Shown here: in pieces, positions 22,201 to 36,300 of the stretch
Layout of the letters: every line of letters begins with the position of its first letter
Position numbering within the stretch: position 1 is the first letter of the stretch
Source of the DNA: Halichoerus grypus
Taxonomy: Eukaryota > Chordata > Mammalia > Carnivora > Phocidae
Length of the DNA stretch: 64,000 nucleotides
Direction of reading: 5' to 3'
Assembly: GCF_964656455.1 (NCBI RefSeq)
Contig: NC_135715.1
Coordinates: forward strand, 83,182,414-83,246,413
Made by a program: the position numbers and the translations under genes
Notes under the pieces: generated by a model
Database searches by the model: none
Told to the model about the DNA's origin: nothing
The model's input: only the letters and a program-made list of their open reading frames with translations

Positions 22201-25200
22201 CCTCTGTTTTGCCCATCCTCCCAGCCCTTTCCCATCTGGCAACCATCAGTTTGTTCTCTGTATTTATGTGTTGTTTCTGCTTTTAATGTTTGTTTATTCA
22301 TTTGTTTTTTTTTTTTAGATTCCACATTGAGTGGAATAATACAGTATTTGTCTTTCTCAGTCTGATTTATTTCACTTAGTGTAATACTTTCTCAGTCCAA
22401 CCATATCATCACAAATGGCACAGTCTCATCCTTTTTTATGACTGCATAATATTTCATTGTATATAACTATCACATCTTCCTTATCCATCTGTCTATTGAT
22501 GGACACTTAGCAACTTAGGTTGCTTCCATATCTTGGCTATTGTAAATAATGCTGCAATAAACATGGTGCCTATATGTTTTTGAATTAGTGTTTTTGTTGT
22601 CTTTGGGTAAATAGTAGTAGAATTATTGGACCATATGGTATTTCTGTTTTTAATTTTTGGGGGAGCATCCATACTGTTTTCCACAGTGGCTGTACCAGTT
22701 TACATTCCCACCAACATGATGGTTCTTTTTTCCTCTACATCCTCACCAACACTTGTTATCAAAATCAAGGTTTTATTGAACTTTAAAAAAAAATTTTCGG
22801 ACTATTAAGTTGGCAGCATTCTTAGTATCTTTAGTGTAAGGTGCATGTACAGCATGGGTGTTTGTGCCATTGGAGTTTGATTTCATCTCCATTTTGATGT
22901 AGTGCTCTGGGCAACTGTATGCATGTGTACTTATGGGGCCAGAGAAAAATTTCCTTCGTTTCAGTTACCTGTGAGCTAGAGGATAAAGTCCTTGCTTTTT
23001 TTGGCTCAAAGCCAACCTTTCCATTTTTTTCAGGTACTATTTTGAAGCGTTGGAAGAAGAATTGGTTTGACCTGTGGTCAGATGGTCACCTGATCTATTA
23101 TGATGACCAAACTCGGCAGAGTGTCGAGGATAAGGTCCATATGCCAGTGGACTGCATCAATATCCGCACCGGGCACGAGTGTCGGGGTAAGTGAGTCAGT
23201 TGTGGCCAGCTTCTGTCCTCTACCCTTCCCCATTCTTGGTGGGAGTTGAATCATTTTCCTTACTCATTTTGCTTTCATTGACAGACCAAAGAAGGGTTTC
23301 ATCTTTCATCAAACAAGGGAGGTAAACACAGTGGGCATCCAGACACTTGGATCATGAATCATATGATTGGGGCAGATTAATTTTCTCATCTGAATCAGAC
23401 CCAGCAGTCCACATTCCTTGCTCTGTCATGGAGAAAGTGGTGGAGAATAACCAGAGTGCTGGGATCCCCAAGAAAGATGGAACCACCCTAGGTAGTGCAT
23501 AGGTTTTGTTGCTCAGAAACAGGCATCTTATTGATGACACCACCAGTCAGTTACTTAAAAATCCATGATGCCTTGGTTTCCTGAGTTATTCCTTATATTC
23601 ATTTTAAAGGAATAAATTTTTAATAAGTATAGACTTTTCTATTTCTTATTAAGGGCGTATGTAGACTTCCCTGCTTATTAGCTCTGTTTCTATTTGGAAT
23701 AGAGTCTGTTTTAGTAAACCTTGATGTTTGAAACATCCTGCTCCTATAAATAGTTTTTGAATTAAAGAGTTACAAATGGCCTATATGCTTGTAGTAACCA
23801 TTGTTGTTGTAACATCTTGCCCCCCTGCATGTTAGTTCTTGAAACACAAGTGTCCATGGACGACTAGCTGTTGAAATACCTACCTAAACCAGGCTCAAAT
23901 ATCACAGACCTTATTTCTTGGTACACAGAGCTACTTTAAAGTATGATTTTCACTTTTAAAGCAGTGATCCAGTTTAGTATTTCCTGTGAATAAAAACAGT
24001 AAGTATTCTGTTATCTGATGCTCATTAACACTTTTCATTGTTTGGGGCTTATTCTTCTAATATCTGGGCTGTTCTATACATCTCTGTATATGGATTGTCC
24101 TCCAGAAGAGGCCTGCTTGTTCTTCCTGGAGGAAGTTTGTTTGTTTATTTATTTATTTATTTAAAGATTTTATTTATTTGAGAGAGGGAGGGAGATAGTG
24201 CACGAGTGGGAGGAGGGGAAGAGGGAGAAGCAGATGCCCCGCTGAGCAGGGAGCCTGATGTGGGGCTCCATCCCAGGACCCTGAGAACATGACCCAGGCT
24301 GAAGGCAGATGCTTAACCGACTGAGCCACCCAGGCGCCCCTCCTGCAGAAAGTTTAATTGGAACAGAGTTGTAATTCATGTGCTTGGTTCTGTAGAGCAG
24401 GACAAAGATGTTTTGTTATTGGAACGTTCTGAAATACTCGTCCTTTGCTTATCTGAGCTGTTAGGTAAGAATAAAGCCTTTAAAAAGAACTATATAAATA
24501 TTGCCTTATTCTACTTAACTTTTCACAGATATTCAGCCTCCAGATGGGAAGCCAAAAGACTGTATGCTGCAGATTGTTTGCCGAGATGGGAAAACTATCA
24601 CTCTTTGTGCAGAAAGCACAGATGATTGTTTGTAAGTTTTGGGTTTTTATGTGTTTTAATTTAAAAAGTGTTGTGTTTTAATTTCCAGTTATCAGGAAGG
24701 GAGTAGAATGAGAATGGCGTTTTCCTTCAGGCAGCAGAATAAGTGACTCAGAGGATGTGTGAAACAAATGTAACAGGGCCTTATTCCATGCCTAATAACT
24801 CTCGTCCTAGTTTCTGCTTCTCCAGAGCTGTGCAGGCAAGATCCCATTATAGCGGGAATGACAAAGTATTAGTATATAGCCACTTTGTACTTTTTCATTA
24901 CTAGATGTACATTGGGTAATGGGCGTAGTTGAATGGGTTCTTAAATCTTGTTCTTTTTATGTAAATGTCTTTTAAAAAAGCGCTGACATCTCTATTACAC
25001 AGTCTGTTCCTTCCTTTGGTGGTTCTTGCTCCATCTGCCATCTCTGAAGAAGAGATGTAGAGCCGCAAGAAAGAAAACCCAGCTTTATCAGTTCTCAGCC
25101 TGTTAACATTGGCAGTGAAATTGGATCAGAATCTTGAAAGCACTGATTAAATACAATTTGGGGGTGAGGGGGCGCCTAGGTGGCTCTGTCAGTTAAGCAT

Positions 25201-28200
25201 CAGACTCTTGATTTCAGCTCAGGTCATGATCTCAGGGTCATGAGATCGAGCCCTTCATTGGGCTCCACGTTGGGTGTGGAGCCTGCTTAAGATTCTCTCT
25301 CTCTCCCCCTCTCTCTCTGCCCAAGCACAAGCACATGCACACTCCCTCTCTCTCTCTCTCTCAAAAACAACAACAAAAAAAGAATTTGGGGGGAAGAATT
25401 TTTTTTTTTCCTGGCCACTCTGTACCACTCTTTTTTTTTTTTTATTTTTTTTTAAAGATTTTATTTATTTATTTGACAGAGAGAGGCACAGTGAGAGAGG
25501 GAACACAAGCAGGGGGAGCGGGAGAGGGAGAAGCAGGCCTCCCGCTGAGCAGGGAGCCCAATGCGGGGCTCGATCCCAGGATCCTGGGATCATGACCTGA
25601 GCCGAAGGCAGACGCTTAACGACTGAGCCACCCAGGCGCCCCTCACTCTGTACCACTCTTATGAGTTAAGTCTGGACATTGTAAGAATTCACTAACAGAT
25701 TATTGTAATATTCATTTATATTAAAATATTTATATGTAGGTGACTATTTTCATACAATCCAGACCAGTTTGTCGAGTGCTTGCTCTGCATTTCACATATA
25801 TGTTCATTTTAAATATAAACATTTATTCCATGCTAAACTCACAGAATTAATTTTAAATCCCATATATAGCTGCTTTTTTACACTCTTCTGATTCATACCA
25901 GTGAATCTTAAATGATACTTTCTGGAAGAGATATAGCTTTCCTGTAGACTGATGGAGAAATGACCACACGTAAAGCCAGTTTGCTACTTTTTAATAAACT
26001 GGACTTACAGTATTACTACTTAACAATTTAAACATGTATATTGAACACTTACTTGGCACTGGGCACTATGCTAACTGCTTTATATATGTTATTTAATCCT
26101 CACCCTATCTTATAAGGTAAGTGCTGTTCTTGTTATAAGAAACTAGTATATCACTTTTTTTCTTTTCTTTTCTTTTTTTAAAGATTTTATTTATTTGACA
26201 GAGAGAAGGAGAGAAAGAGCACAAGTAGGTGGAGCGGCAGAGGGTGAGGGAGAAGCAGCCTTCCTGCCTGCTGAGCAGGGAGCCTGACATGGGGCTTGAT
26301 CCCAGGGGACCCTGGGATCATGACCTGAGTTGAAGGCAGACGCTTAACCAACTGAGCCACCCAGGCACCACCCTATATCACTTTTTTAATGCTCCTATAA
26401 TAAATTACCCTGAGTTTAGTGGCTTCAAACAATACAAATTTATGATTGCATTTCTGAAGGTCAGGAGTCCAACACTGGGTCTTATAGTATTGGCAGGCTC
26501 TAGGGGAGAGTCTGCTTGTCTTTTAAGTTTCTAAAGGCTTCCTGGTTTCTTGGCTTCTGGGCCATGCCCTTTTCTTGCGGTCATCTCTTTGGTTCTCTGC
26601 AGGTGGGGAAGGTTATATGCTTTTAAGCACTTAATGAATAGTTTGGGCCAACCTGGGTAATCCAGGGTAATCTCCCCATCTCAAAGTCCTTAACCTTAAT
26701 TACAGCTGTAGAGTCCCTTTTGCCCTGTGAGATAACATTCACAGGTTTTTGGGATTAGGATGTAGACGTCATTCTGCCTACCACACTTCCCAAGATTTTA
26801 GAGCTAACAGACTAGACTCAGGATTTGAACCTTTGTCTCCACAGAGACCTTTGTTCTTAACTGCTCTGTTCTGCTATACACTGAGGTGTTACATGGAATG
26901 TTTAAGTAGTGGCAAAAATATCTGGAACTAGCAGTAATTAGACTGATGATGTTTATGATCTCAGTAAATGTGAACTGGTTAAATTCCCCTTAAAAAGAAT
27001 AAGATCTGAGATTGGGTAAAAAATGCAAAGTCTAACTATATAGTCTGTTAACAAGAAACACACTTGAAATAAAATGACTCAGAAAGGTAAAAAAGTAAAG
27101 AATAGGAGACTCTTAGTTTCAGGAGACTGTTAGTTTCCCATGGCTGCCACAAACTGGGTGCCTTAAAACAACAAATGTTTTCTCTCACAGTTGTGGAAGC
27201 TAGGAGTCTGAGCTCAGCGTGTCAGCAGAGCGTTGCTCCCTCTGAGACTCCTGAGTAGAATCCTTCCTTGCCTTTTCCTAGTTTGGGTTGTGGCCATTGA
27301 TCCTTGGCGTTCTTTGGCTTGCCACTGCGTCAGTCCAATTTCTGCCTCTGTTGTAAAAAGACATTCTCCCTGTGTGTCTGTGTCCAGATGTTCTCTTAAA
27401 AGGACACCGACTGTATTAGAGTAAGGATCCGCATTAATTCAGTATGACCTCATCTTGAGTCCATCTGTAAAGACCGACCAACCTACCTTCCTTCCTTCCT
27501 TCCTTTTTCTTCTCTTTTCTTTAAGATTTATTTATTTATTTTAGAGAGAGTGCACATGTGCCTGGGAAGGGGCAGAGGGAGAGGGAGAGAGTGTCTTAAG
27601 CAGACTCTGTGCTGAGCACAGGGCCCTACGTGGAGTTGATCTCATGACCCTGAGATCACAACCTGAGCTGAACACTTAACTGACTGCACCACCCAGGCGC
27701 CCCAAAACCTTATTTCTAAATAAGTCAAAGGTACTGGGGATTAGGACTTCAACTTTTTTTTTGGCAGAGGACAGAATTCAACCCATAACTGAGACCTTTG
27801 AGTAAAAATGGTGAAATGAAGGGGAAACCTTTTAGCAGTAACAGCCAAATGAAGAAGTTCAGCTTTAAGCACCAACTACAAAGAGTGATGGCCAAAGAAA
27901 GAATTAGAAGATTTTGTTGAGATGTTTCATTGTTTTTACCTCCAACTCCCAGAAGTAGTAACAAGAGGAGTTAGTTAAGTCTTGCAAATTTTCAGTAATA
28001 CTCTGCAGTCTGGAAGGATGTTGACTAAAGGAGTAAGGTACTTTTTGGGAAAGCTAAGGAAAAACCCTTGAGAATATGATATCCTTGGGACCTCAGTGGA
28101 GGGTGGAAGGTTCCCACCAGGGTTTGTCATTCCAGAGCCACGGGAAGACTTCAGAGCTCACAGGAGTAGAATAATTCTGTGGCTGATGAAGTAAGTCCTA

Positions 28201-30349
28201 GCATGAGACATTCAAAAGAATATGCTCAGAAGAGTGTAGAAGCCAGATTTTTCAGAAAGGACTTAACTGCCACAAGGAATTTTCTTTTCTCTCACCATTA
28301 TTCTCTTTGATTACAGAAAAATGATTGAGGGTAACACCTAGTCTGTTGCTGGGGTGGAGTGAGGTGGGGCTACCAATAGATGTCAGATTAAGTAGGAAGG
28401 GTGTCAAGAAGAAATAACACATACTATATGAGAGCAAATAGAATTTTTAGGTATCATTTCCCATGTTAAACATGAGCAGGATGCAAAGAAATGGTGTGCC
28501 AAATATATTGTAAAGGAAAAATAAGGAGGAAAATGTAATAAGCCTCAGAAAAAGCTCCTCATCTGTAGGAAAATAAAACCCACAAAACAGAATCGAATTT
28601 TCCAAGAATGCTTTCCTGGCTACCATATTTAAAATTATAACCCCCTCTCTTGCATCATACATATACACACATACTTACAATCTAATTAGCTATTTGTTTA
28701 CCTTGTTTGTCTCTTTTTATTAGAATATAAACTGCACGAGAGAGGGAATTCATGTTTCTTCTGTGCCCTTTAGCATCTGTGTAGCCAAGAAGGTCCGTCG
28801 TAGGGTATATCTGCCATTCATTTTATAATCTAATTTAAATCTTGGCTCCCTTACTTGGGGTACAAGCCCAACTAAAAAATGAATCACTGACATGAAGGAA
28901 AGACTTGAGCGTACTCTCAGGGAAAGCAGGGGGAAAAGATTAAAGAATTTAGAGAAAAGATCAGAATTATGTTAGACTAAAAGAGTTTATCAGGAAGATT
29001 ATTGATCAATAGTCTGCAAAGTACAGAACCCAAGAAGGTAGTTAGAAATTCAATGCAAGAAAAACTTTCTGAAATACTAGAACTGAATTAGACCAAAGTC
29101 CATAATAGACTCTCCTACCTGGCAGTATTAAATCCAGATACAATATATGAACAATCCAATAGGATACCCTTTAGCAAAATGAATGATAGTAGTGAACTGC
29201 TTATAAATCTGTTGGGGGAATTTTGCAACTTGATTGCATCCATTAGGAAACCAGAATGTTTGAAAGTAGCTTAGCTTGAAAATAACTTAGCAAAGCTTTT
29301 AACTCAAGGAGGTAATGAAATGACAATAAAACAGAAAAGGAACTGGTATAGATAAGAGCAGAACGATAGAGAGTCATTAAGAAAGGTGAGGGGATGAGGG
29401 AGGGAGAACAGAAAATTTGTGAGACTTAAGATTTAGGTATCTAGTTTTTGTGACCATATATGGGCAGTTAGTAGGAATAGAATTTGTTACAACTTTTCCC
29501 AGGGTCCTTTGGCAGTGTCCACTGAAATATGTTTATATTTCTTGACCTAGCAGTTTCACTCTTTGGAATTTGTCCTATAGAAATGTTTACATAAGGGTAC
29601 AAAGGTAATAAGGATGTTTGTTTTAATAATAGCGTAGTTCTCATGTATGACCAATCCACAGCTAACATATTCAACAGTGACAAGTTGGAAGCTTTCCCAC
29701 CAAGATCAGGAATAAGACAAGGATTGCCCACTCTTACTACTTCTATTCAGTACACAGGAAGTCTTAGCCAAAGTAGTTAGGCAAGAAAGAAAAATAAAAG
29801 GCATTTAAATTGGAAAGGCAGAAGTAAAATTGTCTCTGTTTATGGATGATCTGATCTTCTATATAGAAAACCCTAAAGAGGGATGCCTGAGTGGCTCAGT
29901 TGGTTAAGTGTCTGCCTTCAGCTCAGGTCATGATCCCAGCCAGCATCCTGGAATCGAGTCCTGTATCAGGCTCCTTGCTCAGCGGGGAGCCTGCTTCTCC
30001 CTCTGCCTGCTGTTCCCCCTGCTTCTGCTCACTCTCTCTCTGACAAATAAATAAAATCTTAAAAAAAAAAAGAAAACCCTAAGGACTCCACCAAAAAATT
30101 GTTAGATCTAATAAATGAGTTCAGTAAAATTATAGGATATAAACCCAACGTACAAACATCAGTTGCATTTCTTGGGGCGCCTGGGTGGCTCAGTTGGTTA
30201 AGCAACTGCCTTCGGCTCAGGTCATGATCCTGGAGTCCCGGGATCGAGTCCCGCATCGGGTTCCCTGCTCGGCAGGGAGTCTGCTTCTCCCTCTGACCCT
30301 CCTCCCTCTCATGCTCTCTGTCTCTCATTCTCTATCAAATAAATAAATA

Positions 30350-30382
<33 letters not shown>

Positions 30383-33300
30383 CATCAGTTGCATTTCTTT
30401 ATACTAACAAAACTTCTGAAAAAGAAAATCCCATTTGTAATAGCATTAAAAATAATAAAATGCTTAAAAAAAAAGAAAGAATAAATTTAACCAAGGAGAT
30501 GAAAGATCTGTACACTGAAAATTGCAAGACATTGATGAAAGAAATTGAAGATGACACAGACAAATGGAAAGATACCCTGGGTTCATGGATTGGAAGAATT
30601 AATATCATTAGAATGTTCATACTACCCAAAACCATCTGTAAATTCAGTGTAGTTCCTGTCAGTTTCAATGGCATTTTTCAAATAAAAAGAGCAATCCTAA
30701 AACTCAAGGGGAACCACAAAAGACCTTGAATAGCCAAAGAAAGAACAAGTCTGGAGACATCACAATTCTGGATTTCAAACTTTATTGCAAAACTATAGTA
30801 ATCAAAACTGTGGTATTGGGATACACATAGACAACATAGACAAATGGAACAGATTAAGAGTCCAGAAATAAAGCCACGTGTATGTAGTCAATAATACATA
30901 TTTTTAAAGTTTATTTTTTATTTTTTTATTTATTTTATTTTAATTTAATTTTTTTTAAAAGATTTTATTGATTTGACAGAGAGATAGAGAGCACAAGTAG
31001 GCAGAGTGGCAGGCAGAGGGAGAGGGAGAAGCAGGCTCTCCACTGAGCAGGGAGCCGGATGTGGGGCTCGATCCCAGGACCCAGGATCATGACCTGAGCT
31101 GAAGGCAGACACTTAACTGACTGAGCCACCCAAGCACCCCATAAAGTTTATTTTTTATTTATTTAAGTAATCTCTTTGTGGCTCAAACTCATGACCCTGA
31201 GATCAAGAGTCGTGTGCTCTTCTGACTGAGCCAGTCAGGTGTATGGTTAATAATATTTGATGAGGGAGCAAAGAATACTCAATGGGGAAAGGACAGTCTC
31301 TTCAATAAATGGTGCTGGGAAAACTGGATGATATGCAAAAGAATGAAATGAGAATGCTATCTTAGACTACTCACACTGGTTAATTCAAAGTGGATTAGAA
31401 ACTTAAATGTAAGACCTTAAACTGTTAAACTACTAGAAGACATAGGGAAAAAGCTCTTTGTCTTTTTTTTTTTTAATTCTTGTACATTAACATACAGTGC
31501 TACATCAATTTCAGGTGTACAGTACAGTGATCCAACAATTCTGTCCGTTATACAGTGTTTATTGTGATAAGTTGTACTCTTAATCGTCTTCACCAATGTC
31601 ACCTATCCCTCCCACTCACCTCCCCTCTAGCAACCATCCATTTGTTCTCCATAGTTGAGACTCTCCTTTTTGGTTTGTGTTTGTCTGTCTGTCTCTCTTT
31701 TTTCCTTTTTTCATTTCTTTTGTTTCTCACATTCCACAAATGAATGAAATCATAGGGTTATTTGTCTTTCTCTGGCTTTTTTTGCTTAGCATAATACTCT
31801 AGCTCCATTCATGTTGTTGCAAATGGAAAGATTCTATTCTTCTTTATGGCTGATAGTATTCCATTGTGTGTGTATGTGTGTATATATATGTGTGTGTATA
31901 CGTACATATGTGTCTGTATACATATACATACACGTATATATGCATATACATACACACATATGTATACATATACACATATACACACACACCACTTCTTTAT
32001 CCATTCATCTGTTGATGGACTCTTGGGCTGCTGTGTGGCCACTGTTAATAATGCTGCAGTAAACATAGGGATGTGTATAGCTCTTCAAATTAGTGTTTTC
32101 ATATTCTTTGGGTAAGTATTCAGGAGTGTGATTGCTGGATCATAGGGTAATTCCATTTTTAATTTTTTGAGGAGCCTCCATACTGTTTTCTATAGTGACT
32201 GCACCAGTTCACATTCCCACCCACAAGTGCAAGAGGGTTCCTTTTTCTCCACATCTTCGCCAACACTTGTTTCTTGTGTTGTTGATTTTAGCCATTCTGG
32301 ACAGGTGTGAGGTATCTCACTGTGGTTTTGTAGGGATCCGAAGGGGTATGTGCACCCTGATGTTTATAGCAGCAATGTCCACAATAGCCAAACTGTGGAA
32401 AGAGCCAAGATGTCCATCGACAGATGAATGGATAAAGAAGATGTGGTATATATATACAATGGAATATTATGCTGCCATCAATCTCACTGTGGTTTTGATT
32501 TGCATTTCCTTGATGACGAGTGATGTTGAGTTCATGTGTCTGTTGGCCATCTGGCTGTCTCCTTGGAGAAATGTCTATTCATGTCTTCTGCCCTATTTTA
32601 ATTGGATTATTTGTTTTTTGGGTGTTGAGTTTTAGAAGTTCTTTATATATTTTGGATACTAACCTTTATCAGATATGCCATTTGCAAATACCTTCTCCCA
32701 TTCTGTAGGTTGTCTTTTAGTTTTATTGGTTGTTTCCTTTGTTGTGAGGAAGCTTTTTACTTTGATGTAGTCCCAGTAGTTTATTTTTACTTTTGTTTCC
32801 CTTGCCTCAGGAGATATCAAGAAAGAAGTTGCTATGGCTTACGTCAGAGAAATTACTGTCTGTGCTCTCTTCTAGGATTTTTTGGTTTTAGGTCTCAGGT
32901 TTAGGTCCTTAACCCATTTTGAGTTTATTTTTGTGTATGGTGTACGAAAATGGTAGTTTTGGGAAAAAGCTCTTTAACATTGGTCTTGGCAGTGATTTTT
33001 TTGGATATAACACCAAAAGCGCAGGCAGCAAAGACAAAAGTAAACACATGGCACCACATCAAATTGTAAAGCTTCTGCAGAACAAAAGAAACAATCAGAA
33101 AAATGAAAAGGCATCCTATGGAATGGGAGAAAAAAATATATTTTTAAGATTTTATTTATCAGAGAGAGAGAGAGCATGAGTTGGGAGGGGCAGAGGGAGC
33201 GGGAGAAGCAGAGTCCCCACTGACTGAGCAGGGAGCCCGACACAGGGCTCAACCCCAGGACCCTGAGATCGTGACCTGAACTGACTGAGCAACCCAGGTG

Positions 33301-36300
33301 CCCCTGGGAGAAAATATTTGTAAACCATCTACATGATAAGGGCTTGGTATCCAAAATATATAAGGAGCTTATACAGCTTCATAGCAAAAAACCCCACAGG
33401 TTTATTTTAAAATGGGCAAAGGACTTGAATAGATATTTTTCCAAAGATACACAAATGGCCAAAAGGAAAAGATGCTCAACATCACTAATCACCAGGGATG
33501 CAAATCAAAAATATAATGAGATTACCTCACACCTCCTAGAATGGCTGTTACCAAAAAGACAAAAGATAAATGTTGGTGAGGATATAGAGATAAGGGAACC
33601 CTGTGCATTGTTGGCAGGAATGTAAATTGGTACAAGCCACTATGGAAATATTATGGTGTTCCTAAAAAAACTAAAAGTAGAACCAGCATATGATCTAGCA
33701 ATCCCTCTCTGGATATCTGTCTTGAAGGAAATGAAATCATTATCTTGAAGAGATACTTGCACCCACATGTTCAATGCAGCATTATTCACAGTATCCAAAA
33801 CATGAAACAACCTAAGCAGATGTTGATGGATGAATGGATAAAGAAAATGGGACACACACACAGAACATTATTCAGTCATGAAAAAAAGAAGGAAATCCTC
33901 CCTTTGCAACATCATGGATGGACCTTGAGGGCATTGTGCTAAGTGAAATAAGTCAAACAGAGAAAGACAAATACTATATGGTCTCACTTACTGGTAGAAT
34001 CTAAAAAAGCCAGATTCCTAAAAATAGTAGAATGAATGGTGGTTGCCCAGGGCTGGTGGTTGGGGGAAATCAGATGTTGGTTGAAGGGTACAGACTTTCA
34101 ACTATGTGATGAATAAGTTGGGCATCTAATTATATAGTATGGTGATTATAATTAACAAATACCTTATTATATACTTGAACAAGTTAAGGGAGTAAATTTT
34201 AAATGTTATCACCAGAAAAAATAAATAAAGCAGTTATGTGAGGGAATGAAGGTATTAATCTTACTGTGATACATATATATCAGATCACCACATTATATAG
34301 CTTAAACTTACATGTTATGTGTCAGTTTCTCAAGCTGAGAAAAAAATACCAGTATTATTTTCAATTACAAAAAAATCGCTGACAGTCTGAATCTCACATC
34401 ATGGAACATTATGTAGCCATTAAAAACAAATGCAGATCCGTGTGTGTGACATGAATTGATGAAGCAAATTGCGGTATAGTAAGCATGGTGCATTTTATAG
34501 TTACTAAAGAGTAAAGCAAAAACTGTATAGTCATAGATTATGCTTTAAATATTATATAGTGTATGTACCATAGATACATATTTTTTGCATATTTATTTCT
34601 TGTGCATGTTTCAAATGCTTTGATTGAATAGGTTTGGGGTGAGGGCTGAAGACCTGTTCTTGAAACAAGCTTTTTCAGAAATTTTGATGCCAACACAGGT
34701 TTGAGAATCATTGAAATAGATGTTGGATTACCTTAAATAAAACATCCCTTTTTCTTTTTTTCAGGGCCTGGAAATTTACACTCCAGGATTCCAGGACAAA
34801 CACAGTAAGTTGCTAAGGGCAATCACCAGTAACGTTTTCACCTAGTTTGCTGTAACAAATGGAAGGGTAGGGGATTAGGAAAGGGAAATGGGAATGGGTC
34901 TCTTGGCCATCCAGCCATGGCTGAGTAGTCATAGCTAGGTGAGGCACCTTTCACTGGTATTAGAGCAAGCTAGATTTTGGCAAACCTTTTAAGGCAGAAG
35001 GAGCCCTCTGAATATAGGCAACACTGGTTTCAGTGTTACCTTCCAGAAATGTCTGTATCTGAGAAAGTTTTGCAACACTTTGAGTTCTGTGATTTACAGG
35101 GATGGCTGGAAAAGGACCACAGAGTCCTTTCTATATATAGCATCTCAGCCTTGTGAAACAAGCATTTTTGGATCCTAAAATGATGCTTTGTATGGAATTT
35201 TTTTTTTTTTAAGAGTTGCATTGATTTTTCTTTTCCACTGGGAAGTAATTTAATGAAGGATTTTTTTTTTTAATGCAAAAAGCAGGCTGTGTGTAGAACA
35301 ATCTCTGACTGCTACATTTCAGACTGTAGGATTTTTATTTAACAAAAGGGTTGTTGAGGGTGGTACATCACCTTTGAAAAGGCCTGGGTGATGGAAGACT
35401 CTGTGGTCTCCTTGGGTAGTGAGGGCTCTGTTCTTGATTCTTGCAGATGGCTGAAGAGGACCCCTTCCTCCCGATTTCAAAGGATACCAGAGTGCAGGGT
35501 TGAAAGGGAGTGGTGGGGAGGTACTCCTGTTCACTGCTTCTCAGAGAGCTGTTTTATTTGCTGTTCTAATTTTTTTTTTCCCCCAAATTCAGGCTTTTTT
35601 TTTTTTGGACTTTTAATTGTTATGTTAATCACCATACATTACATCATTAGTTTTTGATGTAGTGTTCCATGATTCATTGTTTGTGCATAACACACAGTGT
35701 TCCATGCAGAATGTGCCCTCTTTAATACCCATCACCAGGATAACCCATCCTCCCACCTCCCTCCCCTCTAGAACCCTCAGTTTGTTTTTCAGAGTCCGTC
35801 ATCTCTCACGGTTCGTCTCCCCCTACGATTCCCCCCCTTCATTCTTCCCCTCCTACTATCTTCTTCTTCTTCTATGTGATGAATTTTCTTCTTCTTCTTT
35901 TTTTATTAACATATATTGCATTATTTGTTTCAGAGGTACAGATCTGTGATTCAACAGGCTTGGCACAATTCACAGTGCTCACCATAGCACATACCCTCCC
36001 CAATGTCTATCACCCAGCTACCCCATCCCTCCCATCCCAGCCCCCACTCCAGCAACCCTCGGTTTGTTTCCTGAGATTAAGAATTCCTCATATCAGTGAG
36101 GTCATATGATACATGTCTTTCTCTGATTGACTTATTTCGCTCAGCATAACACCCTCCAGTTCCATCCACGTCATTGCAAATGGCAAGATCTCATTCCTTT
36201 TGATGGCAGCATAATATTCCATTGTATATATATACACCACATCTTCTTTATCCATTCATCTGTTGATGGACATCTTGGCTCTTTCCACAGTTTGGCTATT

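Larger units (their letters stand above)
31460..32960 (-). mobile_element. 5'-truncated L1, minus, inside the plus L1 relic
   Basis: Exact 15-bp target duplication gggaaaaagctcttt at 31445-31459 and 32961-32975. Poly(T) at its low end, 3'UTR (aattcttgtacattaacatac), a microsatellite at 31865-31990, then ORF2 C-terminal sequence antisense to 32960. It contains a 150-bp plus-oriented L1 insert at 32331-32480. Confidence 0.9.
29598..34370 (+). mobile_element. Old plus-strand L1 relic with many insertions
   Basis: Plus-strand ORF2 pieces at 29640-29877, 30071-30173, 30383-30900, 31250-31459, 32961-33130 and 33305-34000, then 3'UTR to about 34370. Between them lie four SINE events and one antisense L1. 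Recognisable decayed protein: [20 protein letters not shown] (30480-30540 region) and [20 protein letters not shown] near 33344. No intact ORF. Confidence 0.85.
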
